Numbered from the stretch's first letter, positions 46,419 to 56,429 are shown. The stretch: DNA of 64,000 nt from Neptunicoccus sediminis (GCF_001719615.1 NZ_MDVX01000011.1:229102-293101); one strand, 5' to 3'. The notes: generated by a model not told the origin, from the letters alone. Made by a program: numbers and translations.

Positions 46419-48304
46419 CCGACACACCGCTGGCCCCTGCCAACCCGCTTCAGTCGTTCGGTCGGGCTCTGGCTGTGGTGTTTTCACTGCTCATCATTTC
46501 GGTCATCGCGTTTTTTGTCATTGACGAGGCCAACGCCCGTTTCGGGGTTATGGCGATCAGCCTTGCGGTGGTCGCGCTAACCTCTGACAAGGGGCGGATG
46601 GGCCGTTTGGGATGGGCGCTTGATCTGGGTCTGGTGCTGGCATTTCTTTACTCGGCCATCTGGTTTTTCCGCGTGAAGGAAGAACTCTATACCGGATTTT
46701 TCACCGCGACCCCTGAAAATATTGTGGCAGGGCTGGCAGGTATGCTGGCGATCCTCGTGCTGTCGACCCGCGCTTGGGGCGTGTCCCTTGCGATCATGGC
46801 CGTGGTCTTTGTGCTCTTCGGGTTTGCCGGTCCCTATATGCCAGGCATTCTGGAACATTTTGGTATGGATATGGCCGGTTTCATGCAGATCGGCTGGTAT
46901 TCCTTTGACGGGGTGTTTGGTCGTGTGACCGGACTGGTGGCGGATAATGTGCTTATCTTTCTGATCTTCGGTGCGGTGCTGGAACGGACAGGCGCGGGCG
47001 AGAGTCTGATCCATCTGTCCACCGCCCTGACCGCCCGAATTCGCGGCGGCGCGGCCCATGCGGCCATCGTAGCTTCGGCCGTCTTTGGCATGATGAGCGG
47101 AAGCGTCGCCGCCAATATTGCAGGGACCGGTGTGTTTACCATTCCGATGATCAAGCGGCAGGGATTTTCCAAGAACTTTGCAGGGGCGGTTGAAACCGCC
47201 GCGTCCTCGGGCGGGCAGTTGACGCCGCCGATCATGGCCGCTGCGGTGTTTGTTATGGCCGATCTGGTGGGCATGCCCTTTGTGATGGTTATGGCGGCGG
47301 CGGCGATCCCTGCGCTGTTCAAATACATCGGCCTGTTCGCACAGGTCTATGCCGAGGCGATCCGCCTGGACATCAAGAACCTGCCAGAAGACCAGATCCC
47401 CCAGATCACCAAACGGGACTGGCTGAATTCCGCGCTGGTCTTCGTGCCTATCGGGGCGTTGATGGTGGCCTTTATTTCCGGCAAAAGCCCGGCAATGGCC
47501 GGTCTGTTCGGCCTCGTTACTGCGATCATTATGGGGGCGCTGCTGAACCCTGATTTCCGGCGAGAGCCGAAGCGGATCGTCCATGCGTTTGCGGACGGGG
47601 GTGTCAGTGCGGCGCAGATTATTCTGGCGGTCGGCGTGATCGGCATCGTTCTGGCTGGGGTGAATGAAACAGGCGTGGCGATCCGGTTCGCAACTTCCAT
47701 CGCCGCTGCGGGGGAGAGCAGCCTGATCCTTGCACTGATCCTTGCCATGTTCGGAGCGCTGATCCTTGGAATGGGGCTGCCGACCCTGCCCGCCTATCTG
47801 ATCATTGCGATCATGATTGCCCCGGCCATTATCAAAGCGGGCGTAGAGCCGATTGCAGCCCATATGTTCGTGCTCTATTTCGCGGTCTATTCCTCTATCG
47901 TGCCGCCGATTGCCTATGGATGCTACGTGGCTGCGCCGATAGCGGGCGGCAATCCGCTGGCCACGTCCTTTGTTGCCCTGCGCATCTCGGTGATCGGTCT
48001 GGTGGTGCCTTATGTGTTCGTCTATTCGCCGTCGATCCTGCTGGTGGCAGACGGATTTTCATGGGTGGAATTTGCCTGCACGGTCCTGCGGTTGCTCGCG
48101 GCGGTCTGGATGCTGGCCAGTGCTTTGGGCGGGGCCGATCCGCGCTTGGGACGGCTGGGAACCGGTCAACGCAGCATCCGGCTGGTGGTGGGGGCCGCTG
48201 CAATGATGCCGCTGATCTACATCTGGGCGCCTGCGGTTATCGCGACCCTTGCGGTGGGGCTGTTTTCCAAAACGACAGCACCCGCAGTCCCCCTGAGACA
48301 CTGA
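46415..48304 (+). CDS. TRAP transporter fused permease (DctQM fusion, TAXI type)
   Basis: Fused small and large TRAP subunits in 629 residues, similar in build to the permease at 24014. The N-terminal DctQ-like part ends near residue 170; the DctM part has GAVLERTGAGESLIHLSTALTARIRGGAAHAAIVASAVFGMMSGSVAANIAGTGVFTIPMIKRQGFSKNFAGAVETAASSGGQLTPPIMAAAVFVM and GMGLPTLPAYLIIAIMIAPAII. Translationally coupled to marR. Paired with the TAXI binding protein 36 bp downstream. Confidence 0.95.
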   Translation: MTDTPLAPANPLQSFGRALAVVFSLLIISVIAFFVIDEANARFGVMAISLAVVALTSDKGRMGRLGWALDLGLVLAFLYSAIWFFRVKEELYTGFFTATPENIVAGLAGMLAILVLSTRAWGVSLAIMAVVFVLFGFAGPYMPGILEHFGMDMAGFMQIGWYSFDGVFGRVTGLVADNVLIFLIFGAVLERTGAGESLIHLSTALTARIRGGAAHAAIVASAVFGMMSGSVAANIAGTGVFTIPMIKRQGFSKNFAGAVETAASSGGQLTPPIMAAAVFVMADLVGMPFVMVMAAAAIPALFKYIGLFAQVYAEAIRLDIKNLPEDQIPQITKRDWLNSALVFVPIGALMVAFISGKSPAMAGLFGLVTAIIMGALLNPDFRREPKRIVHAFADGGVSAAQIILAVGVIGIVLAGVNETGVAIRFATSIAAAGESSLILALILAMFGALILGMGLPTLPAYLIIAIMIAPAIIKAGVEPIAAHMFVLYFAVYSSIVPPIAYGCYVAAPIAGGNPLATSFVALRISVIGLVVPYVFVYSPSILLVADGFSWVEFACTVLRLLAAVWMLASALGGADPRLGRLGTGQRSIRLVVGAAAMMPLIYIWAPAVIATLAVGLFSKTTAPAVPLRH

Positions 48305-48339
48305 ACTTTTTTGACATCAAGCAACGGGAGTAAACTTGA

Positions 48340-49353
48340 ATGAAGAATATTCTAACCAAAGCAAAAGGCGTCACGTTGGCCGGATTACTGGCAGCCTCGC
48401 TGCCCGCAACTGCCGCCTTCGCTGATCTTTACAAAGTCACATCCACCGCACCGGGCATGTCGCCTTTTGTGGTAAATACAGCCATCGCAAAAGTGGTTAA
48501 CAAACACGTTGATGATGTGGAGTTTCAGGTTCGCGCGACTGGGGCGGCGACCAAACACATGGTTGATGCGGGTCAGGGGAAAGTGGACTTTCTTTTCGGG
48601 TCCTCCACGATCAACTGGCTGATGGCAGAAAACATCGGTCCTTTCAAAAACATGAAAAACGCGCCGGAGCTGGAAAAGAACATCGGCATGATTTTTGCCT
48701 ACCAGATCGGGCCGTATCATTACGTCACGCGGGCAGATTCCGGTATCGAAACGCTTGCCGATCTGAAAGGACGCACGGTGTTTGCCGGACCTCCGGGCGG
48801 GGCTGCGAAAAGCGTGGTGTTGCGCAATATCGAGGCCGCAACCGGGATCAAAGCGGATGAGATGGACGTTCAGACCTTTGGCTTTGATGCCGCAATTCAG
48901 GCGTTTCAGGACGACAAGATCGACGTGATCATCCTGCCCACCAATATGCCAAGCCCGCCGATCCAGCAATTTGCGCTGACCAAGAAAATCCGCATGCTCG
49001 ACGTGGATATTGACAAGCTGACCATCAACGCAGCAACCGGTGGCACGGTCAACACCATCCCCGCAGACACCTACGGCAGCAATCAGATGGGCGGCGATGC
49101 CCGTACCCACGGGGCTGTGGTCAACTTCTCTGCCGGAATGCATGTGGATGAAGAGGTGGTCTATCAGGTCACAAAGGCAATCTGGGAAAACATCGCAGAG
49201 ATCCATGAAACGGCGATCTGGATGCCCTCGACCGTGCGCAAGGAAGATGCTTTGCAACAGATTGCAAGCCGCCTGCACCCTGGCGCGGAACGCTACTACC
49301 GCGAGATGGGTTGGGAAATTCCCGAGCCCGTGACCTTTGGCAAAGCGGACTGA
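48340..49353 (+). CDS. TAXI-family TRAP solute-binding protein
   Basis: Periplasmic binding protein of 337 residues with signal peptide MKNILTKAKGVTLAGLLAASLPATAAFA. TAXI features are YKVTSTAPGMSPFVVNTAIAKVVNKHVDDVEFQVRATGAATKHMVDAGQGKVDFLFGSS, GRTVFAGPPGGAAKSVVLRNIEAATG and FGFDAAIQAFQDDKIDVIILPTNMPSPP. Ligand unknown; amidase and amidohydrolase downstream suggest an amide or N-containing compound. A hairpin follows its stop. Confidence 0.93.
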   Translation: MKNILTKAKGVTLAGLLAASLPATAAFADLYKVTSTAPGMSPFVVNTAIAKVVNKHVDDVEFQVRATGAATKHMVDAGQGKVDFLFGSSTINWLMAENIGPFKNMKNAPELEKNIGMIFAYQIGPYHYVTRADSGIETLADLKGRTVFAGPPGGAAKSVVLRNIEAATGIKADEMDVQTFGFDAAIQAFQDDKIDVIILPTNMPSPPIQQFALTKKIRMLDVDIDKLTINAATGGTVNTIPADTYGSNQMGGDARTHGAVVNFSAGMHVDEEVVYQVTKAIWENIAEIHETAIWMPSTVRKEDALQQIASRLHPGAERYYREMGWEIPEPVTFGKAD

Positions 49354-49364
49354 TCCAATCGACC

Positions 49365-49401
49365 GACCTGCGCCCGGTGCCAGACTGGCAGGGCGCAGGT
49401 C
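49365..49401 (+). other. Stable hairpin after the TAXI binding-protein gene
   Basis: An 11-bp outer stem (GACCTGCGCCC / GGGCGCAGGTC) and a 5-bp inner stem (TGCCA/TGGCA) form a strong structure 11 bp after the stop. No T run follows. Likely a processing or attenuation element before the amidase. Confidence 0.7.
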
Positions 49402-49477
49402 AGACCCGTTATAACCGCACATAATCGCCTGCCGCCCATACTGACAAACCCCGAACGACACAAACGCGAGAGACTTC

Positions 49478-50938
49478 ATGGACGATACCACAGACAGAGA
49501 TTTCACCGGCGATCCGCTGTTGTCCCTCCAAGCCTATGAGGTGGTCGATCTGCTGAAACGCAAGGAAGTCTCTCCTGCGGAGCTATTGGACGCAAGTTTT
49601 GCGCGTATCGAAGCGGTCAGCCCTGCGATCAACGCCACCCCTACGGTTTGCCCTGACCGTGCCTACAAAGCGGCGGCCGATCTGGACATTGAGCACGCAA
49701 ATCGTGCGGGCTGGCTGGGCGGGCTGCCGCTGGGGATTAAAGACCTCACTCCGGTTGAGGGGGTGCGCACCACTTTTGGCACCCGAAGGCTGGCCGACAA
49801 TATACCCGCCGCCAGTGACCCTCTGGTGACACGGCTGGAGACGCGCGGTGGCATCGTGGTTGGCAAAACCAACACGCCGGAATTTGGCGCGGGGGGCAAC
49901 ACCTTTAACGATGTTTTCGGTCCGACCCGCAATCCGTGGGACACAACACTGAACGCGGGCGGCTCTTCTGGCGGGGCGGCGGCGTCGCTGGCCGCCGGAG
50001 AGGTCTGGCTCAGCCACGGGTCCGATCACGGCGGCAGCCTGCGCACGCCAGCCGCATTTTGCGGGATTGTCGGTATGCGCCCCAGCCCCGGACGGATCAG
50101 CAGCGGCAATTTTGACAATCTTTATATGATCGAAGGGGCGCAGGGGCCTATGGCGCGCTCCACACGGGATTGCGCCTTGTTTCTGGACGCGATGGCGGGT
50201 TTCGATGCGCGCTATCCCTTGTCTATCCCCGCGCCCGAGACGTCCTTTCAGGATGCGGTGCTGCGGGCCGACGGAAAGCTGCGCATTGCCTATTCACCGG
50301 ATCTGAACGGATTTTCGCCCGTGGATATCGAGGTTCGGGACCATCTTGACGGGGTGCTGGCGCTGCTGTCGCGCAATGGTGCAGTTGTGGAGCAAACCTG
50401 CCCCGACCTGAGCGGGCTGGAGACCGCCTATCGCAGCTTGCGCGGTTTGATGTGGGCGGCGATGGGGCAGGGGGTCAAACCCGAAATCCGCGCCCACTTC
50501 AAAGAAACGCTGGAAGAAAATATCGCCAGCGGCGAAGCCTTGGGTGTCGCGGATATAGCCGCCGCCCACCGGACGCGCTCTGCGATTTATACCAAAATGG
50601 TTGGGCTGTTCGAAGATTTCGACGTGCTGGCCTGTCCCACCGTCGGCTGTCTGCCCCACCCCCAGAGCGAGGAATGGGTGCGCAATGTGGGCGGGGTGGT
50701 CTTTGAGGATTATCTCGGTTGGCTGCGCTTTGCCTATCTTGCAACGGTTACAGGATTGCCCGCGATTTCCGTGCCTGTCGGTCTCGGCCCGCGCGGCCTG
50801 CCCGTTGCGATCCAACTGATTGGCAAGCCGCGCGGAGAGGCCGGACTGCTTGCCGCCGCCCGTGCGGTGGAACTGGCGGTTGGCGGGCCGTTGGGACCGA
50901 TTGACCCGAAGGTAACACATATGGCCACCGGCGGGTGA
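49478..50938 (+). CDS. Amidase (amidase signature family)
   Basis: Ser-cisSer-Lys amidase of 486 residues. GLPLGIKDLTPVEGVRTTFGT holds the catalytic lysine, and GGSSGGAAASLAAGEVWLSHGSDHGGSLRTPAAFCGIVGMRPSPGR is the amidase signature with nucleophile in HGGSLRTPA. The rest resembles bacterial amidases such as GatA-like or aryl-acylamidases. Third enzyme-bearing step of the marR operon; it probably cleaves the transported amide. It lacks a signal peptide. Confidence 0.93.
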   Translation: MDDTTDRDFTGDPLLSLQAYEVVDLLKRKEVSPAELLDASFARIEAVSPAINATPTVCPDRAYKAAADLDIEHANRAGWLGGLPLGIKDLTPVEGVRTTFGTRRLADNIPAASDPLVTRLETRGGIVVGKTNTPEFGAGGNTFNDVFGPTRNPWDTTLNAGGSSGGAAASLAAGEVWLSHGSDHGGSLRTPAAFCGIVGMRPSPGRISSGNFDNLYMIEGAQGPMARSTRDCALFLDAMAGFDARYPLSIPAPETSFQDAVLRADGKLRIAYSPDLNGFSPVDIEVRDHLDGVLALLSRNGAVVEQTCPDLSGLETAYRSLRGLMWAAMGQGVKPEIRAHFKETLEENIASGEALGVADIAAAHRTRSAIYTKMVGLFEDFDVLACPTVGCLPHPQSEEWVRNVGGVVFEDYLGWLRFAYLATVTGLPAISVPVGLGPRGLPVAIQLIGKPRGEAGLLAAARAVELAVGGPLGPIDPKVTHMATGG

Positions 50939-50969
50939 CTGACGGGCTGTAACGGAGAAAGGCGCTGAC

Positions 50970-52616
50970 ATGCAAAAGGCCGATACGGTTTATCTGGGGG
51001 GCAACATTCTGACACTGGACCCCGCGCAACCGGACGCGCAGGCCATTGCCCTTGCTGGCGGTCGGGTGTTGGCCTGTGGCAAGGACCACGACATCGAAAA
51101 CCTCGCAGGGCCGCAGACGCGGGTTGTCCGGCTTGGCGGTCGGTTTGTCATGCCCGGTCTGATCGAGTCCCATACCCATGCGTTGTGGGGGGCGTGCCGC
51201 GATCTGTTTGAAGTCTACGTCGGCTATACGGCCACATCTGGGGCGTTGGCGCAGGCGCTGCGCCAGCGGACGGTACAAACCGAAAAGGGGCAGTGGATTA
51301 GCGGCGGGCCGTGGCGCTATGAGATGCGCGATGACCTCGGGACGACACCGCGGGACTGGCTGGACACTCTGGCGCCAGCGCATCCGGTGGCCCTGTTTGA
51401 CACCAGCCAGCACGCGGTCTGGTGCAACAGTCTGGCGCTGTCCCTTTGCGGCTATGACGAAGACACCCCGCCGCCGGATGGCGGCGTGATAGAGCGGGAC
51501 GCGAACGGCAGGCTAAGCGGTATGCTGGCGGAAGCCGCCCTCGCCCCCGTGCGTCACAGCATCAGGGAAACACCAAAGCAACTGCAACAGGCCTGTGACT
51601 ATGCGCTGCGCTATCTCAACAGCTTGGGATATACCGGATTCAGGGAACCAATGGCGGACGAACGCACGCTGGCCGCCTATGCCGAGGCCTGTGATGCGGG
51701 ACGTTGGAGCCTGCACGGGGCGGCCCATATCACCGCCTATTCTCCCCTGACAGACGGCAATGTTCCATTAGCGGAAATTGACCGCATGCGCGAAACCTAC
51801 GCGCGGGAAGATCTGCGGTTGGGCTATGCAAAACTGTTTCTCGACGGGGTTGCGCCAGCCCATACCGCGTCTTTTCTTGACCCTTATCAACCTACAAACG
51901 GTTACGATCCGGCAGTGCACGATCCTGACGCAACGCTGCTGATGTCTCCATCCGTTTTGAACGACCGGGTGGCAGAGCTGGATCGTCACGGCTATGTGGT
52001 CAAGATGCACGCAGTCGGAGACAATGCGATCCGCAAGGGGCTGGACGCGATTGAGGCGGCGCGGAAGGCGAACGGGTTTTCAGGTTTGCGTCATGAAATC
52101 GCTCATTCCGCCTTTGTCAGCGACCTGGATCTGCCCCGCTTTGCCGCGCTGGAGGCCGTTGCCGAAGTCTCTCCGAAACTCTGGATGCCCAATGCCGCGA
52201 CGCACTCGCAAAAGGCGGTGCTGAGTGCGGAGCAGATGGGCCGTTTACACCGCATCCGCGATCTGCTGGATGCGGAGGCGGAAGTCATATTTGCCACCGA
52301 CTGGCCCGCAAGTGCGCCGGATGCCGACCCTTGGAGCGGGCTTGCGGGCATGTTGAACCGACAGGATCCGACGCAACACTTTGCGGGAAGCCTGAACGCT
52401 GCGCAGTCGATCCCGCTGGAAAAAGCGTTGGACCTGTTTACAAAGAACGCCGCCCGCGCCATCGGTTTGGCGGGAATGACTTCGGTGTTAAATCGGGGGG
52501 CGTTCGCGGATTTCATCATTCTTGACAAGGATTTAAGAAATCTGAACCCACAGGAGATTGCCGCCATCGAAGTGCAGGAAACAGTCTGGAAAGGGCAAAC
52601 CGTTTTCGCGCGGTAG
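50970..52616 (+). CDS. YtcJ-like metal-dependent amidohydrolase
   Basis: Amidohydrolase of the amidohydrolase_3 class, 548 residues. Metal motifs are MPGLIESHTHALWG (HxH), KMHAVGDNAIRKGLDAIEAAR (His), LRHEIAHSAFV (His) and FATDWPASAPDADPWSGLAGML (Asp). The N-terminal beta-sandwich is YLGGNILTLDPAQPDAQAIALAGGRVLACGKD. Last gene of the MarR operon. It may act on formamide-, hydantoin- or imide-like products; specificity is not visible. Confidence 0.88.
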   Translation: MQKADTVYLGGNILTLDPAQPDAQAIALAGGRVLACGKDHDIENLAGPQTRVVRLGGRFVMPGLIESHTHALWGACRDLFEVYVGYTATSGALAQALRQRTVQTEKGQWISGGPWRYEMRDDLGTTPRDWLDTLAPAHPVALFDTSQHAVWCNSLALSLCGYDEDTPPPDGGVIERDANGRLSGMLAEAALAPVRHSIRETPKQLQQACDYALRYLNSLGYTGFREPMADERTLAAYAEACDAGRWSLHGAAHITAYSPLTDGNVPLAEIDRMRETYAREDLRLGYAKLFLDGVAPAHTASFLDPYQPTNGYDPAVHDPDATLLMSPSVLNDRVAELDRHGYVVKMHAVGDNAIRKGLDAIEAARKANGFSGLRHEIAHSAFVSDLDLPRFAALEAVAEVSPKLWMPNAATHSQKAVLSAEQMGRLHRIRDLLDAEAEVIFATDWPASAPDADPWSGLAGMLNRQDPTQHFAGSLNAAQSIPLEKALDLFTKNAARAIGLAGMTSVLNRGAFADFIILDKDLRNLNPQEIAAIEVQETVWKGQTVFAR

Positions 52617-52725
52617 CGATGGGTTTTAACTGCAAAGACAGCGTTCTGCCAACGCTTCGATGTTGCTCCTCTTGACTGGATCACTCCCAAAGTTGGCAAA
52701 GTCTGGATCGCGGGACGGCACGTTA

Positions 52726-52772
52726 TTGCGAGTAGTTCGCAAAAACTGTTGACAGTTGCGAGTGATTTGCAT
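52726..52772 (+). promoter_or_regulatory. Tandem Mur/Fur-type boxes and promoter of sitABCD
   Basis: TTGCGA-GTAGT-TCGCAA (52726-52742, perfect 6-5-6) and TTGCGA-GTGAT-TTGCAT (52756-52772, near match) are spaced 30 bp apart. A -35-like TTGACA (52749-52754) and a TTTACA -10 candidate (52772-52777) with a 17-bp spacer place the second box between the promoter elements. The pattern suits a Fur-superfamily manganese regulator (Mur) repressing in Mn-replete cells. Confidence 0.75.
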
Positions 52773-52807
52773 TTACAGGAGGCAGATTTCAGTTGCAGGA
52801 GAACATG

Positions 52808-53710
52808 ATGCTTCCCCGTTTTGTTAAAAAGATCTGGATTGCGGCGGTTGTTGCCGTTGCCGCGACCGCCGTTCAAGCGGATGGGAAAATGAAGGTGGTT
52901 ACAACCTTTACCGTGCTCGCGGATATGGCGGCAAATGTAGCGGGGGAGGCGGCAGAGGTGGTGTCCATCACCAAACCCGGTGCCGAGATTCATGGCTATG
53001 AACCCACACCCCAAGACATCGTGCGGGCCTATGATGCGGATTTGATTTTGTGGAACGGTATGAATCTGGAGCTGTGGTTCGAGCAATTCCTCTCCAACAT
53101 GAAAGACGTTCCCGCTGCCACATTAACTGACGGGATTGTGCCGATTTCAATTTCTTCGGGCAGCTATGAAGGCAAGCCCAATCCCCACGCGTGGATGGGG
53201 CTCGACACGGCGCTGGTCTATATCGACAATATCGCCAAAGCCTTCGTTGCGCAGGATCCGGACAATGCCGAAACCTACACCACCAATGCGCAGGCTTATA
53301 AGGAAAAGCTTCGCGCCACCATCGAGCCGCTGCGCAGTGCGATTGCCGCGATTCCGGCAGAGCGCCGCTGGCTGGTGACATGCGAGGGCGCGTTCAGCTA
53401 TCTGGCGCGGGATTTCGGGCTGAAGGAAATGTATCTCTGGCCGATGAACGCGGATCAGGTCGGCACGCCGCAACAGGTGCGCGCGGTCATTGACGGGGTG
53501 CGCGAGCATGACATTCCGGTCGTGTTTTGCGAAAGCACGGTAAACACCGCACCTGCAAAACAGGTCGCCCGTGAAACCGGCGCGGCGTTCGGCGGGGTTC
53601 TTTACGTTGACAGTCTTAGCGCGCCGGACGGTCCCGTTCCAACCTATCTCGATCTGCTGAGCGTAACGGCACGGACCGTGGCAGAGGGGCTGGCGGGGGC
53701 TGCCAAGTGA
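52808..53710 (+). CDS. sitA: Manganese/iron ABC transporter substrate-binding protein (SitA type)
   Basis: Periplasmic metal-binding protein (cluster A-I) of 300 residues. A signal peptide ends near residue 24 (AVQA). Metal ligands are H62 (EIHGYEP), H127 (NPHAWMG), E193 (CEGAFSY) and D268 (YVDSL). The Glu in third place is the Mn/Fe pattern of SitA/PsaA; ZnuA has His there, and no His-rich loop is present. ATG 52808 has AGGAG 6 bp upstream. Fur-superfamily-like boxes lie directly upstream. Confidence 0.92.
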   Translation: MLPRFVKKIWIAAVVAVAATAVQADGKMKVVTTFTVLADMAANVAGEAAEVVSITKPGAEIHGYEPTPQDIVRAYDADLILWNGMNLELWFEQFLSNMKDVPAATLTDGIVPISISSGSYEGKPNPHAWMGLDTALVYIDNIAKAFVAQDPDNAETYTTNAQAYKEKLRATIEPLRSAIAAIPAERRWLVTCEGAFSYLARDFGLKEMYLWPMNADQVGTPQQVRAVIDGVREHDIPVVFCESTVNTAPAKQVARETGAAFGGVLYVDSLSAPDGPVPTYLDLLSVTARTVAEGLAGAAK

Positions 53711-53731
53711 CCTACATGCGAAAGGGTCGGT

Positions 53732-53753
53732 CCTGCGCACAGGCAGCCGCAGG
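53732..53753 (+). other. Short hairpin between sitA and sitB
   Basis: CCTGCG / CGCAGG with a 10-nt loop, 22 bp after the sitA stop. Weaker than the hairpins after the other binding-protein genes. It may contribute to higher sitA message, but this is tentative. Confidence 0.35.
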
Positions 53754-53797
53754 GTATTTGATTTGAAATCTACGGCATTGCTGCCAAAGGAATTGTG

Positions 53798-54691
53798 ATG
53801 GGCGACGAGGCAACACGAAACGGACCGGACGGGCAGAGCAGCACTGCGGGCATCCGTGTGCACGACCTGACCGTCAGCTACCGAAACGGGCACACCGCGT
53901 TGTGGGACGCCAGTTTTGAGGTGCCGCGCGGCACCGTGACGGCGCTTGTCGGGGTGAATGGGGCGGGGAAATCCACGCTGTTCAAGTCGATTATGGGCTT
54001 TGTGCCCGCTGCAAAAGGGTCGATCAAAATCCTCGGGCTGGATGTGAAACAGGCGCTGGCAAAAAACCTTGTCGCCTATGTCCCACAATCCGAAGAGGTC
54101 GATTGGGCCTTTCCTGTGCTGGTGGAAGACGTGGTGATGATGGGGCGTTACGGCCATATGGGTTTCCTTCGCCGCCCGAAGAAAGCCGATCACGACGCGG
54201 TCGATCTGGCGCTGCAACGGGTCAATATGCAGGAATTCAGAAAGCGCCAGATCGGGGAGCTTTCGGGCGGGCAGCGCAAGCGGGTTTTTCTTGCACGGTC
54301 ACTGGCGCAGGACGGTCAGGTGATCCTGCTGGACGAACCGTTCACGGGGGTGGATGTCAAAACGGAAGAGCAAATCATCCGGTTGCTGCGAGAACTGCGC
54401 GACGAGGGGCGGGTGATGCTGGTTTCCACCCATAACCTCGGGTCAGTGCCAGAGTTTTGCGACCGGACCGTGCTGGTGAAAGGGACGGTTCTGGCCCACG
54501 GGCGGACCGAGACCACCTTTACCCGTGAGAATCTCGAGATGGCCTTTGGCGGCGTGCTGCGCCACTTTACCCTTGGCGGTGAGGCCCTGCACGACGACGA
54601 TGACGTCCGCTCTGTCACCATCTTCACCGATGACGAACGTCCGTTGGTGCAGTATGACGACAAGACCCAGCGCACCAAGCGGGGCAGATGA
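53798..54691 (+). CDS. sitB: Manganese/iron ABC transporter ATP-binding protein (SitB type)
   Basis: Cytoplasmic ATPase of 297 residues. It has Walker [15 protein letters not shown]-loop [30 protein letters not shown] (characteristic of metal-chelate/Mn transporters), signature [15 protein letters not shown], Walker [13 protein letters not shown] and H-loop STHNLGS. ATG 53798 has AAGGA 6 bp upstream. It ends in an acidic/basic tail and overlaps sitC as ATGA. Confidence 0.93.
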   Translation: MGDEATRNGPDGQSSTAGIRVHDLTVSYRNGHTALWDASFEVPRGTVTALVGVNGAGKSTLFKSIMGFVPAAKGSIKILGLDVKQALAKNLVAYVPQSEEVDWAFPVLVEDVVMMGRYGHMGFLRRPKKADHDAVDLALQRVNMQEFRKRQIGELSGGQRKRVFLARSLAQDGQVILLDEPFTGVDVKTEEQIIRLLRELRDEGRVMLVSTHNLGSVPEFCDRTVLVKGTVLAHGRTETTFTRENLEMAFGGVLRHFTLGGEALHDDDDVRSVTIFTDDERPLVQYDDKTQRTKRGR

Positions 54692-55575
54692 TGGACTATC
54701 TGTTAGAGCCTTTTTCCTACGGCTATATGACCAACGCCATGTGGGTCTCGGCGCTGGTCGGGGGGGTCTGCGCGTTTCTGTCGGCCTATCTGATGCTGAA
54801 AGGCTGGTCACTGATCGGGGATGCGCTGTCTCATTCGGTGGTGCCCGGCGTGGCAGGAGCCTATATCCTTGGCCTTCCCTTTGCGTTGGGTGCCTTTATC
54901 GCGGGCGGGCTGGCGGCAGGGGCGATGTTGTTTCTTTCCGAACGCTCCGGCCTGAAAGTCGATGTGATTATCGGTCTAATCTTCACGTCCTTCTTTGGAT
55001 TGGGGCTGTTTATCGTCTCGGTCAATCCGATGTCCGTTTCGATCCAGACCATCACTATGGGCAATATTCTGGCGATCACACCAGAGGACACGCTGCAACT
55101 GGCAATCATCGGATTTGTGTCCCTTGCGGTTCTGGTGGCCAAATGGAAAGACCTGATGGTTACGTTCTTTGATGAAAATCATGCACGCACCATCGGCCTG
55201 CGTCCGGGTATGTTAAAAGCGGTGTTTTTCATCCTGTTGTCTGCCTGCGTGGTGGCCGCGATGCAAACGGTTGGTGCCTTTCTGGTGATTGCTTTGGTGG
55301 TGACGCCGGGTGCTACGGCCTATCTGCTGTGCGACAGGTTTCCGCGCCTGATCGTGGTGTCTGTCGCCATCGGTTCGATCACCAGCTTTCTGGGCGCATA
55401 TGTCAGCTATTTCCTCAACGGTGCCACTGGCGGGATCATTGTAACCTTGCAAACCTTGATCTTCCTTGTGGTCTTTGTCTTTGCTCCGATACACGGTTTG
55501 CTGGCGGCCAAACGCAAAGCCAGACAGGCGCTGGTGCGGGGTCCTGCGGGCCAAATGGCGGAGTTCAAAGGATGA
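54688..55575 (+). CDS. sitC: Manganese/iron ABC transporter permease (SitC type)
   Basis: ABC-3 family permease of 295 residues with about eight hydrophobic helices. Conserved are [26 protein letters not shown] and [23 protein letters not shown]. Translationally coupled to sitB and sitD. Confidence 0.93.
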   Translation: MMDYLLEPFSYGYMTNAMWVSALVGGVCAFLSAYLMLKGWSLIGDALSHSVVPGVAGAYILGLPFALGAFIAGGLAAGAMLFLSERSGLKVDVIIGLIFTSFFGLGLFIVSVNPMSVSIQTITMGNILAITPEDTLQLAIIGFVSLAVLVAKWKDLMVTFFDENHARTIGLRPGMLKAVFFILLSACVVAAMQTVGAFLVIALVVTPGATAYLLCDRFPRLIVVSVAIGSITSFLGAYVSYFLNGATGGIIVTLQTLIFLVVFVFAPIHGLLAAKRKARQALVRGPAGQMAEFKG

Positions 55576-56429
55576 CAATGGAAACCCTGCTGTTGCCGTT
55601 CCAGTTTCCCTTTATGCAGAACGCCTTTTTGATTTCCGTAATCGTTTCGGTGCCCACAGCGTTGCTGTCCTGTTTTCTGGTGATGAAAGGCTGGGCGCTG
55701 ATGGGGGATGCGGTCAGCCATGCGGTGCTGCCCGGAATTGTGCTGGCTTATATCCTTGGCATTCCGCTTATCATCGGGGCGTTTGTGGCGGGTATGACCT
55801 GCGCGCTGGCGACCGGCTATTTGTCAACGAACAGTCGGGTCAAGCAGGATACGTTGATGGGGGTGGTGTTCTCGGGCATGTTCGGGTTTGGCATTGTGCT
55901 TTATGTCTCGGTCGAAACCAACGCCCATCTCGATCATATCCTGTTTGGCAATATGCTGGGCGTCGGGGCGCAGGACCTGTGGACTGCGGGGATCATCGCG
56001 CTGGGGGTGGGTCTGATCCTGACGCTGAAATGGAAGGACTGGCTGTTGCACAGCTTTGATCCGGCCCAAGCCCGCGCGTCGGGGCTTTGGGTGAACTGGC
56101 TGCATTACGGGATGCTTGCTGCCTTGTCGCTGACCATTGTGGCAACGCTCTCGGCGGCGGGGCTGATCCTTGCGATCGGGTTGCTGATCGCACCGGGCGC
56201 GATTGCGTTCCTGATCGTGCGCAAATTCTCTACCATGCTTTGGGTGTCGGTGGTGGTCTGTATGGCGTCTATGCTGCTGGGAACCTATGCCAGCTTTTTC
56301 CTCGACAGCGCCCCTGCGCCGACGGTTATCCTGATTATGACCGTGCTGTTCATCGCTGCGTTTATCCGCCGCCAACTGGTGACACGGCGCATGTCCCTTC
56401 AGCGGCGGGGGGACGGGCAGGGGGTCTAG
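55572..56429 (+). CDS. sitD: Manganese/iron ABC transporter permease (SitD type)
   Basis: Second ABC-3 permease, about 285 residues, paralogous to SitC (LVMKGWALMGDAVSHAVLPGIVLAYI ... SAAGLILAIGLLIAPGAIAFLIVRKFS). ATG 55572 overlaps the sitC stop; ATG 55578 has better spacing from AAAGGA and may be used instead. Two permeases with one ATPase and one binding protein form the SitABCD arrangement. It converges with a TetR gene with only 3 bp of overlap. Confidence 0.92.
   Translation: MTMETLLLPFQFPFMQNAFLISVIVSVPTALLSCFLVMKGWALMGDAVSHAVLPGIVLAYILGIPLIIGAFVAGMTCALATGYLSTNSRVKQDTLMGVVFSGMFGFGIVLYVSVETNAHLDHILFGNMLGVGAQDLWTAGIIALGVGLILTLKWKDWLLHSFDPAQARASGLWVNWLHYGMLAALSLTIVATLSAAGLILAIGLLIAPGAIAFLIVRKFSTMLWVSVVVCMASMLLGTYASFFLDSAPAPTVILIMTVLFIAAFIRRQLVTRRMSLQRRGDGQGV

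Noticed and set aside
52808..53710. ZnuA-type zinc binding protein
   Set aside because: Third ligand is Glu and there is no His-rich loop, which favours Mn/Fe.
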